Positions 32,219-41,052 of a stretch of 64,000 nt of DNA are shown in pieces; positions within the stretch are counted from its first letter, which is position 1; the number at the start of each line of letters is the position of its first letter. The notes beneath the pieces were generated by a model. The model was not told where the DNA came from, made no database searches, and worked only from the letters and a program-made list of their open reading frames with translations. Position numbers and translations under genes: made by a program. This stretch comes from Microbacterium maritypicum MF109 (lineage in GTDB: Bacteria > Actinomycetota > Actinomycetes > Actinomycetales > Microbacteriaceae), in the NCBI RefSeq assembly GCF_000455825.1, contig NZ_ATAO01000206.1, positions 186,001-250,000 on the forward strand, given 5' to 3'.

Positions 32219-34689
32219 GTTCGCCTTCCGAGAGGTACGCCCGCGCGCAGGAAGCAGTGGAGCACCCGCAGTCGACGGCGTTCGCCGCACTGCAGAAGTT
32301 CCAGCTCGATCCCTTCCAGGTCGCCGGCTGTCACGCGCTCGAGAGCGGCCGGAGCGTGTTGGTCGCGGCGCCGACGGGCGCCGGGAAGACGATCGTCGGC
32401 GAATTCGCTATCCACCTCGCGATGCAGACCCCGAGTGACAAGGCGTTCTACACGACGCCGATGAAGGCCCTCTCGAACCAGAAGTTCCGAGAACTGGTCG
32501 ACGTCTATGGTGCCGACGACGTGGGACTCCTTACGGGCGACACGAACATCAACGGCAACGCACGGATCGTCGTGATGACGACCGAGGTCCTTCGCAACAT
32601 GATCTACGCCGATTCCTCGGCCCTCCGCGACCTCCGCTACGTCATCATGGACGAAGTCCACTACCTCGCCGATCGGTTCCGGGGCGCGGTGTGGGAGGAG
32701 GTCATCATCCACCTCCCCGCACGTGTCCGCCTCGTGTCGTTGAGTGCCACTGTGTCGAACGCGGAGGAGTTCGGCGACTGGCTCGACACCGTGCGCGGCG
32801 ACACCGAGGTGATCGTCTCCGAGATCCGTCCCGTGCCACTCGAGCAGCACGTGCTCGTCCGCGACGACCTCCTGCCGCTGTTCGACGACCGCGCTGGTCT
32901 GGCCACGGCGCAGGTGAACCAGGAGTTGATGCGGATCCGCTCGTCGACGGGCACGACCTACGAGAACAACCGCCAGGCGCAGTCCTATCGCAGCGACCGT
33001 CATGCCGGCCGTCAGGCGAAGCGGCCTCCGCGGGGAGGACGTCGTCCGGTGCGTGCCGCCAATGCCCGCCGGATCGAGCGGATGGACCGCCCCGACGTCG
33101 TGCGGCTTCTGGAGCGGGCGAATCTGCTGCCGGCGATCTTCTTCATCTTCAGCCGCGTGGGGTGTGATGCCGCGGTGCAACAGGTGCGCCGCTCGGGGAT
33201 CCGGCTCACCTCGAATGAGGAACGTGCCGAGATCCGGGCCATCGTCGAAGAGCGCACGCGTACGCTCCAGGAGGAGGACCTCGGCGTCCTCGGCTACTGG
33301 GAATGGCTCGACAATCTGGAGCGCGGCGTGGCGTCGCATCACGCGGGGCTGCTGCCTGCTTTCAAAGAAGTCGTCGAAGAGCTCTATCAGCGCAAGCTGG
33401 TCAAGGTCGTCTTCGCCACCGAGACGCTCGCGCTCGGGATCAACATGCCGGCACGCACCGTTGTGCTCGAGAAGATGGAGAAGTTCAACGGCGAGGCCCG
33501 GGTGGCCATCACCTCGGGGGAGTACACCCAGCTCACCGGGCGCGCAGGACGCAGAGGGATCGATGTCGAGGGTCACGCCGTCGTGCAGTGGACCGAGGGC
33601 ATGGATCCACAGGCGGTCGCTGCACTCGCCTCCCGCCGCACCTACCCGTTGAACTCCAGCTTCCGGCCGACGTACAACATGGCCGTCAACCTGATCGACC
33701 TGTTCGGCAAGCCCAGGGCCCGTGAGATCCTGGAATCGTCGTTCGCCCAGTTCCAGGCCGACCGTGCCGTCGTCGGGCTGGCGCGGCAGGTGCGTGAGGC
33801 CGAGGAATCGCTGGCCGGCTATCAGAGCGCAATGGCGTGCGAACACGGCGACTTCCCCGAGTACGCGGCGATCCGACGCGAGCTGAGCGACCTCGAGAAG
33901 AAGAACCGTCAGGACTCGAACGCCCCGCGCGCGTCGCGCGACAAGCGCATGAAGCGCATCCAGACCCTGCGGACGCAGATGCAGCGTCACCCGTGCCATC
34001 GCTGTCCCGACCGCGAAGCGCACGCACGCTGGGCGGAGCGCTACTGGAAGCTCAAGCGTCAGACGGATCGCATCCGTCGCCAGATCGAGACACGCACCGG
34101 GACCGTCGCGCGGGTCTTCGACCGCGTCGTCGAGGTCCTGGAGACGCTCGACTATCTACGTGATGAGGACGGGGAGACCACGCTGACCGAGGCCGGACGG
34201 ACCATGCGTCGCATCTACGGCGAACGTGACCTGCTCGTCGCGGAGTCCTTGCGTCAAGGCCTCTGGGCCGGCCTCGATGCTCCGTCCCTTGCAGCCATGG
34301 CGTGCTGTCTGGTGTACGAACCCCGCCGCGACGAGGCGAACACGGGGGAGAGGGGTCTACCGCGAGGGCCCTTCCGCGCGGCGTATGAGAAGACGACCAC
34401 GCTCTGGGCCGAGCTCGACGACCTCGAGCAGGACCATCACCTCCCCGGAAGCGAGCCCCTGGCCGCAGGCCTGGCCGGCGCGATGCACTCCTGGGCGCGG
34501 GGCGGGATGCTCGACCGAGTGCTGGTCGATGCGGATATGGCGGCCGGGGACTTCGTGCGCTGGGCCAAGCAGACGATCGACCTGCTCGACCAGCTGTCGA
34601 TCGTGGCCGAGGATGCGGCTCTCGCGCGTACGGCTCGTGCCGCGCTCGACGGGGTGCGTCGCGGCATCGTCGCCTACTCGTCGATGTGA
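32215..34689 (+). CDS. helY: Ski2/Mtr4-like DEAD/DEAH-box RNA helicase HelY
   Basis: An 824-residue SF2 helicase. Q-like QVAGCHALESG, Walker A AAPTGAGKT (about 51-59), motif II DEVHYLAD (about 146), motif III LSATVSN and motif VI QLTGRAGRRGID are all present. A winged helix and a DSHCT-type C-terminal domain follow (residues 640-824), with a CHRCPDREAH cysteine pair near 600. It is related to exosome-associated helicases and is conserved next to tatC in actinobacteria (M. tuberculosis Rv2092c). It probably remodels structured RNA. Confidence 0.92.
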   Translation: MSSPSERYARAQEAVEHPQSTAFAALQKFQLDPFQVAGCHALESGRSVLVAAPTGAGKTIVGEFAIHLAMQTPSDKAFYTTPMKALSNQKFRELVDVYGADDVGLLTGDTNINGNARIVVMTTEVLRNMIYADSSALRDLRYVIMDEVHYLADRFRGAVWEEVIIHLPARVRLVSLSATVSNAEEFGDWLDTVRGDTEVIVSEIRPVPLEQHVLVRDDLLPLFDDRAGLATAQVNQELMRIRSSTGTTYENNRQAQSYRSDRHAGRQAKRPPRGGRRPVRAANARRIERMDRPDVVRLLERANLLPAIFFIFSRVGCDAAVQQVRRSGIRLTSNEERAEIRAIVEERTRTLQEEDLGVLGYWEWLDNLERGVASHHAGLLPAFKEVVEELYQRKLVKVVFATETLALGINMPARTVVLEKMEKFNGEARVAITSGEYTQLTGRAGRRGIDVEGHAVVQWTEGMDPQAVAALASRRTYPLNSSFRPTYNMAVNLIDLFGKPRAREILESSFAQFQADRAVVGLARQVREAEESLAGYQSAMACEHGDFPEYAAIRRELSDLEKKNRQDSNAPRASRDKRMKRIQTLRTQMQRHPCHRCPDREAHARWAERYWKLKRQTDRIRRQIETRTGTVARVFDRVVEVLETLDYLRDEDGETTLTEAGRTMRRIYGERDLLVAESLRQGLWAGLDAPSLAAMACCLVYEPRRDEANTGERGLPRGPFRAAYEKTTTLWAELDDLEQDHHLPGSEPLAAGLAGAMHSWARGGMLDRVLVDADMAAGDFVRWAKQTIDLLDQLSIVAEDAALARTARAALDGVRRGIVAYSSM

Positions 34690-34690
34690 G

Positions 34691-36223
34691 ATGGACGGAA
34701 TGACCGAGAAACCAGCGCCGCAGCGCGCCCTCCTGCCACTTTGGGCCGCTGTGCTCGCTGCCGCACTCGCCGCCCTGGTGATGGACCTGGCCTATCCTGA
34801 GGCCGCGATCTGGATTCTCGCCTTCCCCGCGACCGCGCTTCTGCTCGTCGCGCTGATCGGGCGCCGGTTCGGTGGGGCTCTGCTCGTCGGTCTCGTCTAC
34901 GGCATCCTGTTCTTCGCGCTTCTCGTCTCCTGGACGTCGCGATACCTGGGACCTGTTCCCTGGGCCGCCCTCAGCGTGGTGGAAGGCGTACTGACCGCCG
35001 TCGCCCTGGTTCCGATCGCCCTCGCGTACCGTTGGATGCCGAAGGCCTTCCCCGGGACCGCAGGACGTCTCCTGGGGCTTCCCACTGTCATCGCCGCCCT
35101 TTGGGTCGCTCGGGAGCTGTTCATCGGCTCCTGGCCCTACGGGGGCTTCCCCTGGGCACGGATCGGCATGAGTCAGGCGGAGAGCCCTCTGGCATCCGTC
35201 ACGTCCTGGGTCGGCGTCAGCGGTCTCAGTTTCCTGATGGTGCTCGTCGTCGCGATGCTGATCGAAGTCGTCCGACTGCGTGCATGGCGTGGTCCGCTCC
35301 TTCTGATCGCGCCCGCCGCCGTCCTCGCGGTACTGCTGTTCACCCCGCTCTTCCCGACGTCCCCGAGCGGTTCCCTGCGCATCGCGGCGGTGCAGGGGAA
35401 CGGTCCCACCGGCTACTTCGATGACCGCGAAGCGTTCGCCGTCATCCAGGCGCAGACCGAAGCCACAGCGCCTCTTTACGGCGAGGATGTCGATCTCCTC
35501 GTCTGGCCCGAAGGCTCACTGGACGGCGACCCCTTCCAGATCGACGCCCTCGCTCGACGGATGACGCTCGTCGCCAATCGGATCGACGCCCCGTTGCTGG
35601 CGAATGCGGCCACCGGGCGCGACGACCGCTTTTTCAACACCTCCATGCTCTGGAACACCGACGGCTCCGCGACGCAGCTGCACGACAAGCGTCACCCTGT
35701 CCCGTTCGGGGAGTATGTACCCGACCGCGCCTTCTTCAACGCGCTCGCGCCCGATCTGATCGGGCTCATCCAGAGGGAGTACACGCCGGGGTCGAACCCC
35801 CCGATCATGGATGTGGGCGACGTGCGCGTCGGTCTCGCCATCTGTTTCGACGTGATCTACGACGACGTGATCTGGCAGGGACTGAACTCCGGTGCCGAGG
35901 TGCTGGTGTTCCAGACCAACAACGCCGACTTCCGCGGTACGGACGAGAACCTCCAGCAGCTCGCCTTCGCGCGGATGCGGGCGATCGAGACGGGCCGCAG
36001 CGTGGTGAACGTCTCCACGGTCGGCACCAGCCAGGTCATCCGCGCGGACGGCTCGACGGTCACCAGCCTGGACGCAGATGAGGCCGGAGCGATGCTCGAA
36101 GATGTCGAGCTACGGTCCGGCCTCACGGCGGGTGTCGTACTGGGCCCCTGGGTGCAGGCGATTCTGCTGTGGGGCGGTCTCGGCGCGCTCCTCGTCGGGT
36201 GGTGGCGCGCCAGGAGGCGCTAG
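34691..36223 (+). CDS. lnt: Apolipoprotein N-acyltransferase
   Basis: A 510-residue membrane enzyme that adds the third acyl chain to lipoproteins. Six or so transmembrane helices cover residues 15-215, and the nitrilase-fold catalytic domain follows with the Glu in LLVWPEGSLD, the Lys in DKRHPVPFGEYVPDR and the Cys in GLAICFDVIYDD. A final transmembrane helix (VQAILLWGGLGALLVGW) closes the chain. ATG 34691 lies 2 nt after the helY stop; ATG 34700 is a possible alternative. It overlaps the convergent rbpA by 4 bp, the same neighbour relation as in mycobacteria. Confidence 0.92.
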   Translation: MDGMTEKPAPQRALLPLWAAVLAAALAALVMDLAYPEAAIWILAFPATALLLVALIGRRFGGALLVGLVYGILFFALLVSWTSRYLGPVPWAALSVVEGVLTAVALVPIALAYRWMPKAFPGTAGRLLGLPTVIAALWVARELFIGSWPYGGFPWARIGMSQAESPLASVTSWVGVSGLSFLMVLVVAMLIEVVRLRAWRGPLLLIAPAAVLAVLLFTPLFPTSPSGSLRIAAVQGNGPTGYFDDREAFAVIQAQTEATAPLYGEDVDLLVWPEGSLDGDPFQIDALARRMTLVANRIDAPLLANAATGRDDRFFNTSMLWNTDGSATQLHDKRHPVPFGEYVPDRAFFNALAPDLIGLIQREYTPGSNPPIMDVGDVRVGLAICFDVIYDDVIWQGLNSGAEVLVFQTNNADFRGTDENLQQLAFARMRAIETGRSVVNVSTVGTSQVIRADGSTVTSLDADEAGAMLEDVELRSGLTAGVVLGPWVQAILLWGGLGALLVGWWRARRR

Positions 36224-36603
36224 GCGCCGATCTTCTCGCGGGTCGGGTCTTCGCCGGCACCGCGCCGGGCGCGGATGAAGGCGAGGCGCTCTTCGAGGAG
36301 CTCTTCGAGCTCGGCGCGGGTACGGCGCTCCAGGAGCATGTCCCAATGGGTGCGGGCGGCCTTCTCATCGCTGGCCTCGAGCGTGACGGCCTGACCGTCG
36401 ACGTTCAAGCGCGCCTCGGCGCCGCACGCGCGGCACTCCCAGGTCTGGGGCGGCTCTGCATCCGCCGCGAACATCAGGTTCGTGACGTGGCCGCAAGTGT
36501 CACAGGTGTAGGTGGTCTCACGGCGCTCCATGAAAACGACGCCCTCTTCGCTCTGTAGGCTCTGGGCGCCGAGTCGGATGCCGCGCAGGCTGCGATCTGC
36601 CAT
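36220..36603 (-). CDS. rbpA: RNA polymerase-binding protein RbpA
   Basis: A 127-residue actinobacterial transcription factor that binds the principal sigma factor and stabilises open complexes. It has the N-terminal tail LRGIRLGAQSLQSEEGV, a core with the two zinc-type pairs CDTCGH and CRACGA, the basic linker and the C-terminal sigma-interacting helix (RRTRAELEELLEERLAFIRA). A Shine-Dalgarno GAGAGGA precedes ATG 36603. It shares a 4-bp convergent overlap with lnt. Confidence 0.95.
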   Translation of the reverse strand: MADRSLRGIRLGAQSLQSEEGVVFMERRETTYTCDTCGHVTNLMFAADAEPPQTWECRACGAEARLNVDGQAVTLEASDEKAARTHWDMLLERRTRAELEELLEERLAFIRARRGAGEDPTREKIGA

Positions 36604-36727
36604 TGTGTGGTCCTCTCGTCGCTGTCAGGTATAACGCTCCAGCCTGTGCGCTTCATCCACGCGCCCGCCTTCTCGGCGGAACTCACAGGTTAATCCCAGC
36701 GCCGGAGGTTATGGGGCGAGTCGGGAG

Positions 36728-37504
36728 TCAGTGGGGAGAGAGCGTCTTGAGAGCGAGATCCGCGCGATCGGAGACGATGCCGTCAGCTCCGAGGCCGACG
36801 AGTCGCCGCATGTCCTCGGGGTCGTTGACGGTCCACACATGAACCTCGACGCCGTGCCGGTGCGCCGCACGCAGGAGCGCGGGGGTCAGGACCTTCAGCG
36901 CGCCGTAACGCTCGGGAATCTGCAACGCGTCGATCTCGCGGAGCAGGCGGGCGGGGGAGAGGTGGAGTGCCGAGGCTCCCCGCAGGGAGGCGATCGTCCG
37001 GCTCCCTCCCGACGTCGCGGGACGGAGAGCGGCGCCGGCTCGCAGCACCGAGGCGAGGGCGGCACGGCGGTTCGCGTCGGAGAAGCTGGTCAGGAGGACG
37101 CGGTGGGTGTGATCGACCAGGATCGGGCCGAGGGGCTCGACGGCTGCGGCCGTCTTCACATCGATGTTGAAACGCACGTCCGGGAACGAAGCCAGCGCCT
37201 CCGACACCGTCAGGAGTCCGCCGTGGTCGGAGAAGAGCGTCCGCAGTTCGCGTGTGCGCACATCCTGGACCCTTCGGCTGTCGCCGATCAGGCGGGTCAG
37301 GGTCGTGTCGTGGAACAGCACCACATCGCCGTCTGCGGTGACCTGGCAGTCGGTCTCGATGTAGTCGACGCCCGCCGCGTGCGCGGCGGCGAAAGCCGCG
37401 GCAGAGTTCTCCCAGACGCCGGAGTCCTCGCCTGCCGCGGTGATCAGACCGCGGTGGGCGAGGACTCGGGGATGCCGCGTCTTCGAGAAGTACGGGTGCG
37501 TCAC
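36728..37504 (-). CDS. Glycerophosphodiester phosphodiesterase
   Basis: A 258-residue TIM-barrel phosphodiesterase. The catalytic histidines are in LAHRGLITAAGEDSGVWENS and VLFHDTTLTRLIGDSR, with the metal acids in DYIETDCQVTADGDVVLF. The C-terminal VHVWTVNDPEDMRRLVGLGA and DGIVSDRADL are typical. There is no signal peptide, so it is cytoplasmic, releasing glycerol-3-phosphate from glycerophosphodiesters. GTG 37504 overlaps the stop of the SPFH-protein gene (GTGA). Confidence 0.9.
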   Translation of the reverse strand: MTHPYFSKTRHPRVLAHRGLITAAGEDSGVWENSAAAFAAAHAAGVDYIETDCQVTADGDVVLFHDTTLTRLIGDSRRVQDVRTRELRTLFSDHGGLLTVSEALASFPDVRFNIDVKTAAAVEPLGPILVDHTHRVLLTSFSDANRRAALASVLRAGAALRPATSGGSRTIASLRGASALHLSPARLLREIDALQIPERYGALKVLTPALLRAAHRHGVEVHVWTVNDPEDMRRLVGLGADGIVSDRADLALKTLSPH

Positions 37505-38430
37505 GCGCCCGGAAGCGTGTTCGTCGGGCCCTGGCCCGGCTTCGGGGTGAACGCACTGCCGATGCCTTTGAGCGCCTCGGTGAGTTCGCTCGGGATGATC
37601 CACAGCTTGTTGGACTGCCCCTCGCTGATCTTCGGCAGCATCTGCAGGTACTGGTAGGCGAGCAGCTTGTCATCCGGCTCGCCCTGGTGGATGGCGCTGA
37701 AGACGTTCTGAATCGCCTCGGCCTCACCCTGTGCGCGAAGCACAGCTGCCTGCTTGTCGCCCTCTGCCCGGAGGATCTCGGCCTGACGGGCACCCTCGGC
37801 CTCGAGGATCGCCGACTGCTTGGTTCCCTCGGCCGTGAGGATCGCGGCGCGTCGGTCACGCTCGGCGCGCATCTGCTTCTCCATGGAGTCCTGGATCGAG
37901 ATGGGCGGGTCGATCGCCTTCAGCTCGACGCGGCCGACGCGGATTCCCCATTTGCCGGTGGCCTCGTCGAGCACGACGCGCAGCTGCCCATTGATGTTGT
38001 CGCGGCTCGTGAGTGCCTCTTCGAGGTTGAGGCCACCGACGACGTTGCGAAGAGTGGTGGTGGTCAGCTGTTCGACCGCACCGAGGTAGTTCGCGATCTC
38101 ATAGGTGGCTGCGCGCGCGTCGGTGACCTGGAAGTAGACGACCGTGTCGATCGACACGACGAGGTTGTCCTCGGTGATGACCGGCTGCGGCGGGAAGGAG
38201 ACGACCTGCTCGCGCATGTCGATCAGGGGGCGCAGGCGATCGATGAACGGGACGAGGACGTTCAGACCGGGGGTCAGCGTCTTGTGATAGCGCCCGAGGC
38301 GCTCGACGACCCCGGCCGTCGCCTGGGGGATGATGCGGATCGCACGGGCGACGGTGACCACCACGAAGATGATCACCGCGATCACGAGGATCCACAGGAT
38401 CGCTGTGGGGATGAACGATGCGTCGTTCAC
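37501..38430 (-). CDS. SPFH/band-7 membrane protein
   Basis: A 309-residue stomatin-type protein: one N-terminal membrane helix (ILWILVIAVIIFVVVTVARA), then the SPFH domain (GVVERLGRYHKTLTPGLNVL, DMREQVVSFPPQPVITED) and a coiled-coil region of repeated AEG/RQAEILRAEG units (about 205-250). GTG 38430 has AGGAGA upstream; the longer frame reaches into NfeD and is not real. It is encoded with NfeD, the usual partner, and probably scaffolds membrane microdomains and proteases. Confidence 0.92.
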   Translation of the reverse strand: MNDASFIPTAILWILVIAVIIFVVVTVARAIRIIPQATAGVVERLGRYHKTLTPGLNVLVPFIDRLRPLIDMREQVVSFPPQPVITEDNLVVSIDTVVYFQVTDARAATYEIANYLGAVEQLTTTTLRNVVGGLNLEEALTSRDNINGQLRVVLDEATGKWGIRVGRVELKAIDPPISIQDSMEKQMRAERDRRAAILTAEGTKQSAILEAEGARQAEILRAEGDKQAAVLRAQGEAEAIQNVFSAIHQGEPDDKLLAYQYLQMLPKISEGQSNKLWIIPSELTEALKGIGSAFTPKPGQGPTNTLPGA

Positions 38431-38438
38431 GGGTTCTC

Positions 38439-38912
38439 CTAGTCGTTGACGGGACGGACGATGGCGGTCGCACCGTTGATCGCGGTCACGGCGATCGGAG
38501 CGCCCTGCGGGATCGGCACGGGCGTGGCGGTGCGAGCGGTCCAGGTGTCGCCGTTGGCGAGCTTGACCTGGCCGGAGATCTGAGTGATGTCGTGCAGCGC
38601 GATACCGCGCAGGTCGACGAGGGCGTCGACATTCGACTTGGTCGGATCTTCTCCGCGGCGCAGTCGCTTGAGGAGCGGGGGACGCAGGAAGAGGATGAAC
38701 AGCGCGGCGGCGGCCGCGGCGATGATGACCTGCAGCCAGACCGGAACACCGATCAGGTCCGTGACCAGCCCCACGACGCTGCCGAAGCTCAGCATCAGGA
38801 AGGTGAAGTCCAGCGACAGCATCTCGATGACGAGGAAGACGGCGATCAGGACCAGCCAGCCGATCCATGCCCATTGGTCGATGAACGTGACGAATGTCGT
38901 GAAGTTGTCCAT
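38439..38912 (-). CDS. NfeD-family membrane protein (short form)
   Basis: A 157-residue protein with about three transmembrane helices (WAWIGWLVLIAVFLVIEML, LMLSFGSVVGLVTDLIGV, WLQVIIAAAAAALFILFL) and a soluble OB-fold domain (ALVDLRGIALHDITQISGQV, then KLANGDTWTARTA). It lacks the protease domain of long NfeD. A strong AAGGAGG precedes ATG 38912, and TACGTT about 25 nt further up is a likely -10 box. It is the first gene of the NfeD-SPFH-phosphodiesterase operon. Confidence 0.92.
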   Translation of the reverse strand: MDNFTTFVTFIDQWAWIGWLVLIAVFLVIEMLSLDFTFLMLSFGSVVGLVTDLIGVPVWLQVIIAAAAAALFILFLRPPLLKRLRRGEDPTKSNVDALVDLRGIALHDITQISGQVKLANGDTWTARTATPVPIPQGAPIAVTAINGATAIVRPVND

Positions 38913-38980
38913 GCGGCCTCCTTTGTGGTCAACGTATCACGCGGGCACCGACGGATCAGGGTGCCACAGCGCGCGCTTGA

Positions 38981-39038
38981 TAGTGTGAGAGGGCCGTGCG
39001 ATCACGGCTTTTTCACGCATCATGAGGAGTCACCGTGA
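38981..39038 (+). promoter_or_regulatory. Promoter and structured 5' leader of the SDR gene
   Basis: TAGTGT (38981-38986) is a -10 box. At the expected transcription start, GCCGTG (38993-38998) pairs with CACGGC (39003-39008) and is followed by TTTTT (39009-39013), so the RNA would begin with a terminator-like hairpin. TCACGG (39002-39007) can also pair with CCGTGA (39033-39038), which covers the GTG start codon at 39035, an alternative to the first hairpin. The ribosome-binding site GAGGAG lies between. Regulatory function is inference. Confidence 0.4.
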
Positions 39039-39799
39039 CCGACGTTCTTCCCGCAGGATCCCTTGACGGCAAGGTCGCTCTTGTCACCGGTTCATCGCGA
39101 GGCATCGGCGCCGACACCGTGCGCTACCTCGCCGAGGCAGGCGCCGACGTCGTCATCAACTTCCGCAACAAGGCACCGCGTGCAGAGAAGCTCGCCGCCC
39201 AGCTCCGCGAGCTCGGCCGTCGCGCTCTCGTCGTCGGCGCGGACCTGACCGACCAGGCATCCGTCGCCGAGATGTTCGAGGCGATCCGCGCCGAATACGG
39301 GCGGCTCGACGTCCTCGTGCTCAACGCCTCCGGCGGCATGGAATCCGGCATGGCCGAGGACTACGCCCTCGCGCTGAACCGTGACGCCCAGCTCAACGTC
39401 CTGAACGCGGCGACGCCCCTGCTCGGAGACGGCGCGCGCGTCGTGTTCGTCACCAGCCACCAGGCGCACTTCATCCGGACCACGCCGACCATGCCGGAGT
39501 ACGAACCGGTGGCACTCTCGAAGCGGGCGGGGGAAGACGCGCTCCGCGAGCTCATCCCCGGACTGACCGAGAAGGGGATCGGGTTCACCGTCGTCTCGGG
39601 CGACATGATCGAAGGAACGATCACGGCGACTCTGCTCGAGCGCGCGAACCCGGGCGCCATCGCCGAGCGCCGGGAATCGGCCGGCAAGCTCTACAACGTC
39701 TCGGAGTTCGCAGCCGAGGTCGCCAAGGCCGTCATCGACCCGGTACCGGCGGACAACACGCGCCTCGTCGGTGACGTGAGCGCCTTCGCCGCCGAGTAG
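39035..39799 (+). CDS. Short-chain dehydrogenase/reductase with atypical active site
   Basis: A 254-residue Rossmann-fold SDR. The NAD(P)-binding motif TGSSRGIG (18-25), the LNASGG strand (the usual NAG) and DLTD are present. At the active site the lysine of YxxxK is there (K163 in ALSKRAG), but the residue four before it is Val (V159), where a catalytic Tyr is expected; a Tyr lies at 156. The sequence around it is otherwise normal, so this may be a divergent or non-catalytic member. GTG 39035 has GAGGAG upstream. A strong terminator follows. Confidence 0.87.
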   Translation: MTDVLPAGSLDGKVALVTGSSRGIGADTVRYLAEAGADVVINFRNKAPRAEKLAAQLRELGRRALVVGADLTDQASVAEMFEAIRAEYGRLDVLVLNASGGMESGMAEDYALALNRDAQLNVLNAATPLLGDGARVVFVTSHQAHFIRTTPTMPEYEPVALSKRAGEDALRELIPGLTEKGIGFTVVSGDMIEGTITATLLERANPGAIAERRESAGKLYNVSEFAAEVAKAVIDPVPADNTRLVGDVSAFAAE

Positions 39800-39814
39800 C
39801 CAGGGCGCACAGAT

Positions 39815-39856
39815 CGGCCCCGTCCTGCACGCTGCGGGACGGGGCCGTTCTGTTTT
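39815..39856 (+). terminator. Intrinsic terminator downstream of the SDR gene
   Basis: CGGCCCCGTCC (39815-39825) pairs over 11 bp with GGACGGGGCCG (39837-39847), followed by TTCTGTTTT (39848-39856). It lies between the SDR gene and the convergent DUF308 gene and stops rightward transcripts. Confidence 0.88.
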
Positions 39857-39869
39857 CAGACCGAGAGCA

Positions 39870-40466
39870 TCAGCTCGTCGCTCCACCCTGCACGGCGGAG
39901 ACGTATTCCTTCTCGTCTCGACCGAGCGTGATGGCGCGCACGATCTGGATGATTCCGAGCACGACCAGCGAGATGCCCAGCAGCAGCCAGAACGCGAAGC
40001 CGGCGATGAGCGGCGAGAACAACACGATGATTCCCGCGACGATGCTCAGGATCGCGTAGAGGACGGTCCAGACGCGCGAGCCGTCGCTGCCCAGCAGTGT
40101 GAGCGCGACGATCCCATCGACGATCCAGCTGACGCCGATGAAGATCACGACCACGAAGGCGAGCGTGGCGGCGGCGGCATTCAGGTTGAAGTACGCGATG
40201 ACACCGGCAGCGATGTAGAGCAGGCCGAGGACGATGTGACCGACGCGCGCCCACCCGCCCTTCGCGCTCGAGAAGATGCCGAGTCCGACGTAGACGAGAC
40301 CGGCGATGATGAGGTAGGTGGCGAAGATCGCCGTCACGATGACCGCGGACTTCACCGGCCAGACGAGGAGGACGATTCCGGCGAGCAGCGCCAGCACACC
40401 GGCGACGGCCAGCGTGACGCGGATCGACTTGAACAACGACTTGGCCTCCGTGAGTGGTTCAGACAT
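39870..40466 (-). CDS. DUF308/HdeD-family membrane protein
   Basis: A 198-residue protein with about six transmembrane helices in repeated hairpins (VTLAVAGVLALLAGIVLLVW, AVIVTAIFATYLIIAGLVYV, IVLGLLYIAAGVIAYF, LAFVVVIFIGVSWIVDGIVA, WTVLYAILSIVAGIIVLF, FWLLLGISLVVLGIIQIVRA). This is the HdeD family, linked to acid stress in enterobacteria; the role here is unknown. AAGGGG lies upstream of ATG 40466. It stands alone between a terminator and the AraC gene. Confidence 0.88.
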   Translation of the reverse strand: MSEPLTEAKSLFKSIRVTLAVAGVLALLAGIVLLVWPVKSAVIVTAIFATYLIIAGLVYVGLGIFSSAKGGWARVGHIVLGLLYIAAGVIAYFNLNAAAATLAFVVVIFIGVSWIVDGIVALTLLGSDGSRVWTVLYAILSIVAGIIVLFSPLIAGFAFWLLLGISLVVLGIIQIVRAITLGRDEKEYVSAVQGGATS

Positions 40467-40606
40467 GGTGGGGACCCCTTTCTGAGAAGATCCTGTGAGG
40501 ATGCGCCCTCAGGATAGCGCTCCGCCGGGCCGGAGCGGGGGAGAAGCCGTCTTCCGCGTTTCGTTCCGTCATGCCGCGACTTCCGGGGACATGGCAAGAT
40601 CAAGTC

Positions 40607-41047
40607 GTGACCGACGTCGACGAAGTTCGCCTCCGCGAACTCACCGTGATGAGGAGAGTCCGAGACCGCATCGACCGGGAGTACGCACGACCACTCGATG
40701 TCGAGGCGCTCGCCCGCGGTGTGCATATGTCGGCGGGGCACCTGAGCCGGCAGTTCAGAGAGGCCTACGGCGAGTCTCCCTACTCGTATCTGATGACCCG
40801 ACGTATCGAGCGGGCGATGGCACTCCTGCGACGCGGAGACCTGACGGTGACGGAGGTGTGCTTCGAAGTGGGCTGCTCCTCGCTCGGCACATTCAGCACG
40901 AGATTCTCCGAGCTGGTCGGTGTCGCACCCAGCGTGTACCGTGAACGCGCTGCCAGCGTCGAGGGAATCCCCTCGTTCCAGGCCAAGCACGTGACCAGAC
41001 CGATCAGGAATCGAGAAGCGCCGCGCACCGATGCGCACCTAACGTGA
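40607..41047 (+). CDS. AraC-type regulator consisting of the DNA-binding domain
   Basis: About 146 residues, almost all a double helix-turn-helix (RPLDVEALARGVHMSAGHLS with RQFREAYGESPYSYL, then LTVTEVCFEVGCSSLGTFST). There is no sensor domain, as in SoxS/MarA-type short activators. GTG 40607 is preferred over ATG 40571, which lacks a ribosome-binding site. It overlaps or adjoins the VOC gene and heads the AraC-VOC-UvrA-like cluster, which it probably activates. Confidence 0.85.
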   Translation: MTDVDEVRLRELTVMRRVRDRIDREYARPLDVEALARGVHMSAGHLSRQFREAYGESPYSYLMTRRIERAMALLRRGDLTVTEVCFEVGCSSLGTFSTRFSELVGVAPSVYRERAASVEGIPSFQAKHVTRPIRNREAPRTDAHLT

Positions 41048-41052
41048 ACACC

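Noticed and set aside
31912..34023. A 703-residue open frame on the minus strand
   Set aside because: Antisense to tatC and helY, both with clear motifs; no recognisable domain in the antisense product.
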